Of a stretch of DNA of 23,676 nt, positions 1-7,729 are shown in pieces. The translations under genes and the position numbers were made by a program. Numbering within the stretch: position 1 is the stretch's first letter; the number at the start of each line of letters is the position of its first letter. Below the pieces are notes generated by a model, which was not told where the DNA came from, made no database searches, and saw only the letters and a list, made by a program, of their open reading frames with translations. This DNA comes from a virus, in IMG/VR virus record IMGVR_UViG_3300028361_000126, positions 1-23,676 of that record; one strand, written 5' to 3'.

Positions 1-297
1 CCTTTTATCAAAAATACTGTATATATTTGCACCACCTGATTGTGTTGTATTAAATGAAATCTTGTAAACAATAGTCCCAGAACCCCTGTTGTAATTAGTA
101 GAGTTTGGAATAACAACAGAGTCATTACTACCATCAAACAAATAAGCACGCCCTTGTTGTACAGGTCGTGTTTGAGTACCTATCTTTGAGATTATCTGTG
201 TAGGAGAAAGTGACTCGCCTTGAAATAGGAGATTAGGGAGAGAGTTCGGGTTGAAGCCATTTCTCTTTTGAATAACTGGGATGCCGCGCTTGTGCAT
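1..297 (-). CDS. LamG/concanavalin-like tail protein, partial
   Basis: The first 99 codons of a leftward gene are open and run off the left edge. It starts with ATG at 297, two bases after the stop of the spike base gene, giving MHKRGIPVIQKRNG at the N-terminus. Around residues 50-70 the pattern GRAYLFDGSNDSVVIP appears; an FDGSND-type strand followed by a hydrophobic strand is the usual opening of concanavalin A-like/LamG sugar-binding domains in phage tail proteins. I infer a distal tail or receptor-binding component, which fits its place after the spike base gene. There is no Shine-Dalgarno, only an AT-rich ATAAATATG leader as in neighbouring genes. The family call rests on this short motif alone. 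Confidence 0.72.
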   Translation of the reverse strand, partial: MHKRGIPVIQKRNGFNPNSLPNLLFQGESLSPTQIISKIGTQTRPVQQGRAYLFDGSNDSVVIPNSTNYNRGSGTIVYKISFNTTQSGGANIYSIFDKR

Positions 298-299
298 AT

Positions 300-533
300 T
301 TATCTAAGAATTAAGATGTTAGTTGCTGTCGTTCCTGCCGACAGTACCCTTCTCGCCATGACATACAGGATCGCTCCGTCTGGTACGTTTTTGAATACCT
401 GCGATGCTCCGTTTACCGGTTGCACCTCCACGTCTCCTCCCACACCAATGAATAGAACTCCCGGTACAAGTTCTGTATTTCCTGGTGTTACTGCTACTGC
501 TGAGTCTGCTATTTGTAAATCTACGATTGCCAT
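300..533 (-). CDS. Spike base-like small tail protein (RCAP_Rcc01079-type)
   Basis: A 77-residue protein. The order VTPGNTEL, then FIGVGGDVEV, then VPDGAILYV, then RRVLSAGTTATNI at the C-terminus matches what I recall of the spike base family named after a Rhodobacter gene transfer agent protein: VTPSD near the start, a vGGaGdv strand, and a final RVxATGTTAT. These proteins sit at the tail tip as a platform for receptor-binding spikes. The gene lies between the large ejection protein and a LamG-like protein, as expected for a tip module. It starts at ATG 533 with an AT-rich leader and no Shine-Dalgarno, about 30 bases downstream of a late-type promoter. An overlapping plus-strand reading frame is its shadow. 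Assignment is from memory of family motifs. Confidence 0.75.
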   Translation of the reverse strand: MAIVDLQIADSAVAVTPGNTELVPGVLFIGVGGDVEVQPVNGASQVFKNVPDGAILYVMARRVLSAGTTATNILILR

Positions 534-562
534 ATATTTTGATCATTAATTATTATATCTCT

Positions 563-595
563 ATCCTAATAAATTGCTCTGTTTTTGTCGCATTT
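563..595 (-). promoter_or_regulatory. Late-type promoter upstream of spike base gene
   Basis: On the minus strand AAATGCGACA (595-586) is followed after 17 bases by TAGGAT (568-563), four of six matches to TATAAT. The motif overlaps the stop codon of the upstream ejection protein gene. The predicted start near 556 would leave about 23 leader bases before ATG 533. One of six like sites; function inferred. Confidence 0.6.
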
Positions 596-3500
596 ATGAT
601 CCGAACCCATCCATGAAGTGTTCGACATATTTAAGTACGTCCTCGTTTTTTTTCTGCCTTGCAATATGCTCCTTTAGGAGTCTATTCTTTTCTTCAAACG
701 GCTTTTGGTCACCAAGAGCGCCCCACCCTTTATGCCACACAATTGCTGTGTCCTCTGGTGTCAGCTTATATCTTTTTGCTACTGCAATGAATTGGTTCAT
801 GAATTCTTCTTGCGCTTCCGGGTCCTTTAGGAACTCCTCCGGCGTGTATGCCTTATCAAGCCACAGTTCTCCCCACTCCTCGAGTGTTTCTGGATGTACT
901 TGATATTTACCAAGGTCTGATGTTTCCTCTCCAATAGACTCGTAGAGGTTTTCCCCACGATCGCGCGCACCTCTGTTTTCTGATTGTATGAAGCCATTCC
1001 GGATGTTGTCATCAGTAGGTTTTTTTGGTTCTGGCTTTTCCACAGGCTGTACAGGTTCAGGTGCAGGTGCAGGTTTTGGTTCCGGCTTTTTCTTCATAAG
1101 CGCAGCACCAAGCGATACCGCTCCTGTAGTCCCGGCGATGGTGAATAGCGGCGATGTGCCGACTGTGCCAAAGGCTTGGACTGGCTCTTTTGCGAGGCTC
1201 GGGTTCACGTCTAGTTGTATCCAAGTGACACCCTTATCATCTGTGACCATTTTTGCATCGTAGTTCTTTTTGAGGAACTTCTGCACGTCCTTTTCGTAGA
1301 ATTTGTAGATGGGGTTGTTGGCGTCTATTTTTCCGGAGATGTCGAATTGTTCTGCATCTCTAGCAAACTTTTCTGAATCAGATGTGCGAGTTTCAATAAA
1401 CTCTCTTGCTTCCTTGCTCGTCTTTGCTGTTTTGGTTGCACCTGTTTTTCTATTTGTTGCGACAAAAATCGTTTCTCCGTTCGTCCCCCTTTCTCTAACG
1501 ATATTCCAAGAATCCCTTGCCTGTTCTTCGAACACTCTTTTCGGCACAGCCTTAAACTTCCCATCTTCGAGGACGTCTGTCACGACCCAGTCACCTCTGT
1601 TTCCACTCGATATCTTTGTCCCCTTCTTAAAGTCGTCAAAGGTTATTGTTTTACCAGTATCTAAGTCCAACATTCTTCCCCAACTTTCTATTCCACTATC
1701 TCCCAACCCCTCCACTTTCATGGCAGTTTCCCCTGTTGGGAACTGTAGCTTTGTCTTGCCATACTTTGCCGCCTGGGCCACCTCCTCCCGGATAATCCGT
1801 TCGTGCCAGGTGTTTCGGTAGGGTTCGAGTTTTCTCATTTCCTCAATTCTTGCGGCTTCTGTAGTCTTATATTTTGCGACCTTTTTTACCTCGACTTCTA
1901 TTTCTTTTTTACTGTATCCTGCATTTTTGAGCTTAGATCTTATTTCACTATCGGTCATCTTAAAACTCACTAAGTTAGATGGAGCCATTTCACTCTCAAG
2001 CCCTCCTTTCTGAAAGAGGTCTGATTGCGCTTCGATGACGCGTCTTGTTTTTCCATCTGCCATGTCCTCGATTCGTGAGTGGGCGAAGTAGTCAGGTATG
2101 TCGCCTTGAAAATGCACGTCGCTAGCTGAGTTCTTTATTGGTGAGGTATATACCCTCTCTTTATATTCTGCAACGTCTCCTCGCACATCATCGGGGAGCG
2201 CAATGTTTTCGTATTGCCCTTTTTTTGAACTTCCTACTCCTCCTGGACCAGTAGCTTTCAGCGGAATCAATTGCGCCTGTACCTTATTTGTGAACTCCTC
2301 TACGTTCACAGTTCTGTTGAAGTCATCCACGATCGATCGTATGAGGTCCCGCTCCGCCTGGCGCAGTTCTCCTCTGTTTGTGGCATCAAGAATATACTGT
2401 TTTGACACAGTTGTTCTACCTTTCAGGTCCTGGAGAATTTTTGTGGTTACGTTGCTATTTCCACCAAGTGCTACGTAGCCACCTTGTGTGTTGGGCTTCT
2501 TTTTCACAACGTCGGCGAAGGGTTTTGTTTTAGGCTTTGCTTTATTAAACGCGTCTGTAGCACTTGATATCCATCCTCTTTTGTCATTCTTCTCTAGATA
2601 TTCAATGATTTCTAGTCTTTTTGCTTCGTTTGGTAAGTCACTCACATCGGTTGATTTTCTCAGCCAGTTATTTATAAAATCATCCGCATTATCGTGTTTA
2701 GCAATTTCTTTGTTTAGTATATTTTGGATAGGTTCTACTTCCTTCTGCTTCCCCTTCACAACGTCGCCGAGAGGTTTTGTTTTAATGTCTTTTGATAATA
2801 CTACTGGTATCTCTTTTATTCCCAATCTCTTATATGCTGAGTATCTGTGATTTCCATCTGTAATTTCAAGACCATTCCCAAAGTCATCAACAACAAGTGG
2901 TATTCTCAAACCATCTTTTATTTCAGCAAGAGCTCTCGCCTTTCGCTCTCCATCAAGACTTGTCTCTGTTGGTGTGAGGTCATCAATCGACACTGTTGTT
3001 CGTTTCACATTGTCTACTCCTCCTATATCATCCAGTGCTTCTATGTACGATGCCTTCCCAACAAATTCGTCACTATCAAATACTTTCAGGCTCTTGTTGT
3101 TAAATTCAGACATTGGATCGGTAATAGTTTCCCCCTTCACAACGTCGCCGAGAGGTTTTGTTGGTTTTTTGGTAACACTTTTATTCCAGTTTACATGATA
3201 GAAAGTTTCTTCTCCTGGCATGGGAGATTGTTCAAACACCACTTTTCCATTTGAGTCTGTAATCTTACTAATGCTTGATGGAGGAACATCTCCTTTGTAT
3301 GCAAAGGATCCTGAGTCAATAGCTCTCTGTCCTATGTAGTCAGCTATGTCATCTCCATTGTCTTGAATTATTTCATAGTAGTCATCATCCACTACAATGT
3401 TTTTGTACTCCTTTTTAGGTACTGAAAATTCTATCAGAGTATCCCCTTTTTTTAATTCTGATATATCAGGTTTATTTTTTAATGCATATGTCCCATCGAT

Positions 3501-5618
3501 ACCATTATTGAATCCTTTGAGGTCTTCTGTTCTTTTGATTCCTCTTGAGCTTGGTTTTAGCAATCCTTCTTCTTGTATTTTTTGTGCTGTAGTTTTCTTC
3601 ACGACATCGCTCAACTTCCTTGCGTTATTCTTAGAAGAAGGTACTATTGGTTCTATGTTATTCTTCGTATTATTTATTATAGTTGTAGCAGTTTGCGCTT
3701 TTCTATTTTCATAGACTTTTGGCGCATCCTTTACTACCGGTAAGTTATCTTTTTTTTTTATATTCTTACCAAAATCAATGACCGGCAATTCATTTGTCGG
3801 TACATATTTTTCTTGAACCTTTGCATTTGAAAACACCTTTGGAGGTCCATCGGCCACAGGTAGGTTTGATTTAGATTTTAGCGCTGCGCCAAGTGATATC
3901 TTTGGCAAGTTAGGATCGTACGATTCGTACATTCGGACATCATTTAGCTTTGTCGATGGACTGTTCTGTGTCGGCGATGCTGATGGTGTTGATTTACCTG
4001 CAGGGTTTGCTCCCGGCATATCAATATTTCTACCTGCAGGAAGTACTGGTGTTACACCTCCTGACCTCATTTCTACATTTGGTTGTCCTGGCTTTGGAGC
4101 AGGGAGTGATAATTGACCTACCTTTTCTGCTGTCGGAAGTCCTACTGTTGGTTTACCTGCAAGAGTCTTTGCTATTTTTGACATCACGCTTTTTGACGAC
4201 AGTGTTTTTTTCACAATGAAGCCTCCCACAGCTGTTGGATCACCTCCTGATAGCATGATCCAGTCAGTAAGTGTCATTGCATTATTCCCGGCTGATCCTG
4301 CGTATTCTTTTCCGAGGTCATCCATTAGCTGACGAGCAAGTCGTGTTTCTCGGTTTATTTGTGGCAAGTTTTGTAGCCCAAGGTTTTCTGCTGTATCAAA
4401 TTGCCACTGCCTTAGTCTATTATCGATATTATTTGAACGTGTGATTTTATCCGAAACATTGTCTCTGATGTAGTCTAGTTTCACATTTCTTTCGTAGAGT
4501 CTTTTTACTTCGTTAATCTCGGACATTGAAAGACCCTCCTGATTGTGTTTATTCAAAAGTTGATTGACTCTTCCTGAGTCTGGCGATATTGCTCCTGGTG
4601 CTGAAACTCTCACTTCACGTTCTGCGAGTTCCTCAAGCGCTGTGTTTACAATTTCCTCTTTGTAGTTTCCTGGCAAAGTAGCAAGCGCTTCGTCTGCTGT
4701 TGTCTTTGATAGTGTAAATCGCTGATATAGCTGATTCGCCACATCATCTACCTCTCCGTATATACCTCTTTTTGTTAAATATTCTCCAACACTTTCTCCT
4801 GCAGTTGCTTCAAACTTGGCTTGCTTTCCTTTTGATATTCTGGCCACACGTTGCATGATTTCCTCGGGCTTGAATCCCCTTACTGCTGCAGGGACAGTAG
4901 GCAAGGCACCTCCCAAGGTTCCTCCTGCTACACCTCCAATAAGCCCTCCTACTGCAGTATCTTTGGCAACACTACCCATTGTGGCATCTTCTTGTTGTAT
5001 TCCCTCTCCTGCGCCAAATAGCGCTCCTCCGGCGGCTCCGTACTTAAGTCCTTCAAGTAGTCCTTGTCCAATTTTTCCTTTAAGTGTCGACGTTGCAACT
5101 TTACTTGCTCCTCCTGTACCCACAGTCCAGGATGCAGTTTTAAGCGCATCGCCTGCTGTTTGTTTAAATGCATCTTCAAATGTATTTGTTGGCGCTACGT
5201 CCACACCTCCTCCTGAACCCATGATTGGCACATTTGTCGGTCCTGCTGTAGCTTTTTCTAGTTGCTGATCAAGAGTGTTTCCCGTTAACCTTTGTACTCT
5301 TTGATCTACTCGCCCGCCTAATACTTTGTCCGCAATCTTGAGACCTCCTGACCCAAGTGCTTGTCCAAAGCGTAGTGCAGGATTTATTACAGCTGATTGT
5401 GCAAAATCAAGCACAGTCGCGTCTGCTGCTTTTTGCGCAATGTTTTTTTCTGGTTTCTTTAATGCTGCAGGAAGACTCTGTGGCTTTGGTTGCCCTCCGT
5501 TTTGTCTAAGGGAATCAAGAAGACTCGAGCCGACTGGTTTCTGGCCCTGAGATTGTGAAGCACCTCCTACGTTGTACTTTTGTCTATATTGTTGAATCTG
5601 TTCTGGTGTGAGTGACAT
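594..5618 (-). CDS. Large multidomain ejection (internal virion) protein with C-terminal transglycosylase-like domain
   Basis: A 1674-residue protein from ATG 5618, four bases after the previous stop; an in-frame TTG at 5651 would add 11 residues. The N-terminus is polar, then Gly/Ala-rich (about 175-260), possibly membrane-active. Further on: a low-complexity stretch with paired NLPVxxxPPKV repeats (about 560-650); a domain resembling ADP-ribosyltransferase folds (about 680-815, AQKIQEEGLLKPSSRG and SGSFAYKGDVPPSSI); a ParB-like domain with DGNHRYSAYKRLG near 918-931; a small helical domain (about 955-1028); and a phage polyvalent region (about 1040-1510) with the FAHSR...IEAQSDLF...WHERI pattern. 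The C-terminus (about 1536-1674) is lysozyme/transglycosylase-like, with candidate catalytic Glu 1547 in FIQSENRG and GKYQVHPETL at 1570-1579. Four KxLxDVVK linkers separate the middle domains. By position and size it resembles T7-type core proteins ejected into the host. The ADP-ribosyltransferase assignment is tentative. Confidence 0.75.
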   Translation of the reverse strand: MSLTPEQIQQYRQKYNVGGASQSQGQKPVGSSLLDSLRQNGGQPKPQSLPAALKKPEKNIAQKAADATVLDFAQSAVINPALRFGQALGSGGLKIADKVLGGRVDQRVQRLTGNTLDQQLEKATAGPTNVPIMGSGGGVDVAPTNTFEDAFKQTAGDALKTASWTVGTGGASKVATSTLKGKIGQGLLEGLKYGAAGGALFGAGEGIQQEDATMGSVAKDTAVGGLIGGVAGGTLGGALPTVPAAVRGFKPEEIMQRVARISKGKQAKFEATAGESVGEYLTKRGIYGEVDDVANQLYQRFTLSKTTADEALATLPGNYKEEIVNTALEELAEREVRVSAPGAISPDSGRVNQLLNKHNQEGLSMSEINEVKRLYERNVKLDYIRDNVSDKITRSNNIDNRLRQWQFDTAENLGLQNLPQINRETRLARQLMDDLGKEYAGSAGNNAMTLTDWIMLSGGDPTAVGGFIVKKTLSSKSVMSKIAKTLAGKPTVGLPTAEKVGQLSLPAPKPGQPNVEMRSGGVTPVLPAGRNIDMPGANPAGKSTPSASPTQNSPSTKLNDVRMYESYDPNLPKISLGAALKSKSNLPVADGPPKVFSNAKVQEKYVPTNELPVIDFGKNIKKKDNLPVVKDAPKVYENRKAQTATTIINNTKNNIEPIVPSSKNNARKLSDVVKKTTAQKIQEEGLLKPSSRGIKRTEDLKGFNNGIDGTYALKNKPDISELKKGDTLIEFSVPKKEYKNIVVDDDYYEIIQDNGDDIADYIGQRAIDSGSFAYKGDVPPSSISKITDSNGKVVFEQSPMPGEETFYHVNWNKSVTKKPTKPLGDVVKGETITDPMSEFNNKSLKVFDSDEFVGKASYIEALDDIGGVDNVKRTTVSIDDLTPTETSLDGERKARALAEIKDGLRIPLVVDDFGNGLEITDGNHRYSAYKRLGIKEIPVVLSKDIKTKPLGDVVKGKQKEVEPIQNILNKEIAKHDNADDFINNWLRKSTDVSDLPNEAKRLEIIEYLEKNDKRGWISSATDAFNKAKPKTKPFADVVKKKPNTQGGYVALGGNSNVTTKILQDLKGRTTVSKQYILDATNRGELRQAERDLIRSIVDDFNRTVNVEEFTNKVQAQLIPLKATGPGGVGSSKKGQYENIALPDDVRGDVAEYKERVYTSPIKNSASDVHFQGDIPDYFAHSRIEDMADGKTRRVIEAQSDLFQKGGLESEMAPSNLVSFKMTDSEIRSKLKNAGYSKKEIEVEVKKVAKYKTTEAARIEEMRKLEPYRNTWHERIIREEVAQAAKYGKTKLQFPTGETAMKVEGLGDSGIESWGRMLDLDTGKTITFDDFKKGTKISSGNRGDWVVTDVLEDGKFKAVPKRVFEEQARDSWNIVRERGTNGETIFVATNRKTGATKTAKTSKEAREFIETRTSDSEKFARDAEQFDISGKIDANNPIYKFYEKDVQKFLKKNYDAKMVTDDKGVTWIQLDVNPSLAKEPVQAFGTVGTSPLFTIAGTTGAVSLGAALMKKKPEPKPAPAPEPVQPVEKPEPKKPTDDNIRNGFIQSENRGARDRGENLYESIGEETSDLGKYQVHPETLEEWGELWLDKAYTPEEFLKDPEAQEEFMNQFIAVAKRYKLTPEDTAIVWHKGWGALGDQKPFEEKNRLLKEHIARQKKNEDVLKYVEHFMDGFGS
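2503..3162 (-). repeat. Near-identical linker repeats inside ejection protein gene
   Basis: Bases 2751-2781 and 3132-3162 are identical over 31 positions and encode the TKPLGDVVKG linker. A diverged third copy lies at 2503-2529 (KPFADVVKKK), and a fourth, more distant, near 3590-3615 (KLSDVVKKT). Each copy falls at a boundary between predicted domains, so they mark module edges and could act as homology for domain exchange. Confidence 0.75.
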
Positions 5619-5622
5619 ATTT

Positions 5623-7725
5623 TTATGCGTAATATCCTTCTTGTCTTGCAATTGCTTCTACTAATTTATCAATAGGTAATGTACTTGTCGCAATGTTTGG
5701 ATCTACTCCCAGTATTGTGGCCACAGAATTGGTCCAGTTAGGATCCTCTGCGTATACCTTTCCAAGCTGTGCGAGTGTCGGGTTCTTTGGTAGGAACCTG
5801 CTGTTTCCATTTATCTTCGCCTGGATGTCTTTTTGCATTGCGAGGAAGCCTGTCTTTTCGTCTGGGAATATAAGGTGTCCTTGATTGTCCTTTCCTATTG
5901 CCAGGCTATCCGCTAGCCCACCTTGCTTTATGTTTCCTGGGTTTTTATTCCTCTGTGGAAGATTGCCGGAATCTGAGGTATTTCCAACCATGCTAAAACC
6001 CTCTCTGGTGTCAAGGATTTGCCAGATGTCATCTTCTGAAAGATCGCTGTTTTCGTTTATCATTTGCTCCACCCTCTGTTGATTCTCCAGTGATTGATTA
6101 AAGTATTCTTGAAGATTATTTGGTTGCCCTCCCCCTTGTGAGTTCTTTGATGCAGTATCTCTCATCTTCACAAAAACTTCTCTCACTTTATTAAGGTTGT
6201 CCTTCATTAGTTTATCACCAATTCCAAACTTGAGTGAAGCCTGCACATTTCCAAGGAGCGCAAGCTCTTTTTCTGAGACGTTTCCTAGCGCACCTCCGGT
6301 CGGTGATGCTGCTCGCATTGCAGTTAGTTCTCCGAATGCAATGTTCGCAAAGACAGTCTCGAGTGTTGATTGAAGTTTGAAAGCATCTGAGCCTGGTATT
6401 TTTTCTGCAATGTTTCCAAAGAACCCTGTGCTTGTATCTTTTAATTGCTCTAGAGCCAAGTCGATTGCAGGGATGGCAGCCTCAGCTTTCTGGAATGCAT
6501 AATCATCCATCTTGCTTGAAAGTTCCCCACCTCGTCCTGATCGGTAGATTTCTGCAATCACCTCCTCTCGGCCTGATGGTGTGAGGTCTTTAAGTGATGC
6601 GACGTTTGCGAGGATACCACTTGTAAGGTCTGACACTTGACCTGCTCCTGACCCTATTCCTGTTCCTGATCCTGATGTCATTCCTTTGTTCACAAACATT
6701 TGCTGAGTTGGGTCTTTTTTATTAAAAAACATAATACGATCGCCAAGGTCTGCGCTCCCATCAAATTCTGCAGGAAGTCCAAGGTCTACAGTTTCGATTG
6801 TTATCTTACCTGTGATTGGGTTTTGTCTTGCGATTACGTATGACCCTCCTTTCATTTGTTTATCTATAATTTGGTCCTGTGGAGTGTTTAGAACGAATGC
6901 TCCCTTTAGCATAGCCTCTCCTCCGAAATTATCCACGAAGTGTGCGAATGCTGCAGGGTCTGTTGCTTTCAGTCCTTCGTATGTTACTCCTGCTGAGGTT
7001 AGGTAGGTAACGTCCTGGACCGCTTTTTCTTGTGCGGCCGCGCGCGCCTCTAGCCTTCCTGTTTCGTCAAGTCGTGCCTCTGCTCGCCTTGCTCTTGATT
7101 CTGCGAGGGCGTTTGTTGCTACATCACTGAGAATAGACTGAATTTTTATCTCAGTCTCGGCTCGGATTCCTTTATTGGCTTGCTGACCTATTGTAGTGGT
7201 CTTTTTTTGCTCTACGTCCGCTTCAGTTGACCCTGCAAGGCCTGTTAGGCTTGATATTGCATTGGTGTTTCGGTCGTTCTTATCATTGATTACTCTCTGC
7301 TCCTGGAGCAGTGTGTTTTCGTAGTCACGAAGTGAGTTGACTTGGCCCTGGGCTGCACCCAGCATTTCTCTGTGTACATTCTCAAAGCTATTTGTGTCGC
7401 TACCTCTATTTCCTCTTCCGTTATCACTACTTCGAATGCTTCTTTTCACAGGTTTTTCTACCGACCCGGTTGACCCCATTGAGCCTGTCGGTTCCGGGTT
7501 TCGAGGTGCTGATGTCGTATCGATTTGACCCAGTTGCTGAAAGCTACCACCACCTCTTTTTGATAGTCCACCTGTCATTTCATTTACCTTTGCAATAGAC
7601 TCATTGAGCCGAGTCATTTGCTCTGGAGTTCCTTGTGTACCACCTGAGTTTCGTCTCTCAGCTCTTTGTTCTCGATTCGTACTTCTTCGTGTACCTGTGT
7701 TTTGTGTGTTTCTTCTTCGTGCCAT
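5623..7725 (-). CDS. Internal virion/ejection protein with RNKNPGNI peptidoglycan-hydrolase-like C-terminus
   Basis: A 700-residue protein. The first 30 residues are Arg/Asn-rich (RRRNTQNTGTRRSTNREQR), followed by Gly/Ser-rich low complexity, then long Ala/Glu/Arg-rich helical stretches (about 110-230). The last 113 residues (from about 588) carry RNKNPGNIKQGG, FPDEKTGFLAM, a TLAQLGKVYAED segment, ATILGVDPN and a final AIARQEG. This is the layout of the small phage domain with an R-N-N-N-P-G-N-I signature, associated with peptidoglycan-degrading structural proteins. It lies directly upstream of the larger transglycosylase-bearing protein with a four-base gap, so the two probably form the ejected core. 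Start ATG 7725 is preceded by AATAATAAT and no Shine-Dalgarno. The hydrolase role is inferred from the motif; the rest of the protein is unrecognised. Confidence 0.72.
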   Translation of the reverse strand: MARRRNTQNTGTRRSTNREQRAERRNSGGTQGTPEQMTRLNESIAKVNEMTGGLSKRGGGSFQQLGQIDTTSAPRNPEPTGSMGSTGSVEKPVKRSIRSSDNGRGNRGSDTNSFENVHREMLGAAQGQVNSLRDYENTLLQEQRVINDKNDRNTNAISSLTGLAGSTEADVEQKKTTTIGQQANKGIRAETEIKIQSILSDVATNALAESRARRAEARLDETGRLEARAAAQEKAVQDVTYLTSAGVTYEGLKATDPAAFAHFVDNFGGEAMLKGAFVLNTPQDQIIDKQMKGGSYVIARQNPITGKITIETVDLGLPAEFDGSADLGDRIMFFNKKDPTQQMFVNKGMTSGSGTGIGSGAGQVSDLTSGILANVASLKDLTPSGREEVIAEIYRSGRGGELSSKMDDYAFQKAEAAIPAIDLALEQLKDTSTGFFGNIAEKIPGSDAFKLQSTLETVFANIAFGELTAMRAASPTGGALGNVSEKELALLGNVQASLKFGIGDKLMKDNLNKVREVFVKMRDTASKNSQGGGQPNNLQEYFNQSLENQQRVEQMINENSDLSEDDIWQILDTREGFSMVGNTSDSGNLPQRNKNPGNIKQGGLADSLAIGKDNQGHLIFPDEKTGFLAMQKDIQAKINGNSRFLPKNPTLAQLGKVYAEDPNWTNSVATILGVDPNIATSTLPIDKLVEAIARQEGYYA
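5663..5691 (-). promoter_or_regulatory. Late-type promoter upstream of large ejection protein gene
   Basis: Minus strand TGCGACA with GCGACA at 5691-5686, 17 bases, then TAAATT at 5668-5663. It lies inside the 3' end of the upstream gene. The upstream flank is AACAT rather than the ATAAA or AAAAA of other copies, so it is the most diverged of the six. The predicted start near 5656 leaves about 38 leader bases to ATG 5618. Confidence 0.5.
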
Positions 7726-7729
7726 ATTA

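Noticed and set aside
560-596. Micro-ORFs beginning ATGCGACAA (MRQ...) at several gene ends
   Set aside because: The ATGCGACA is part of the promoter-like motif, which also occurs inside genes in other registers; the predicted peptides are not conserved between sites.
1309-1821. 170-residue plus-strand frame opposite the large ejection protein
   Set aside because: Shadow of the minus-strand gene; no ribosome site, no recognisable domain.
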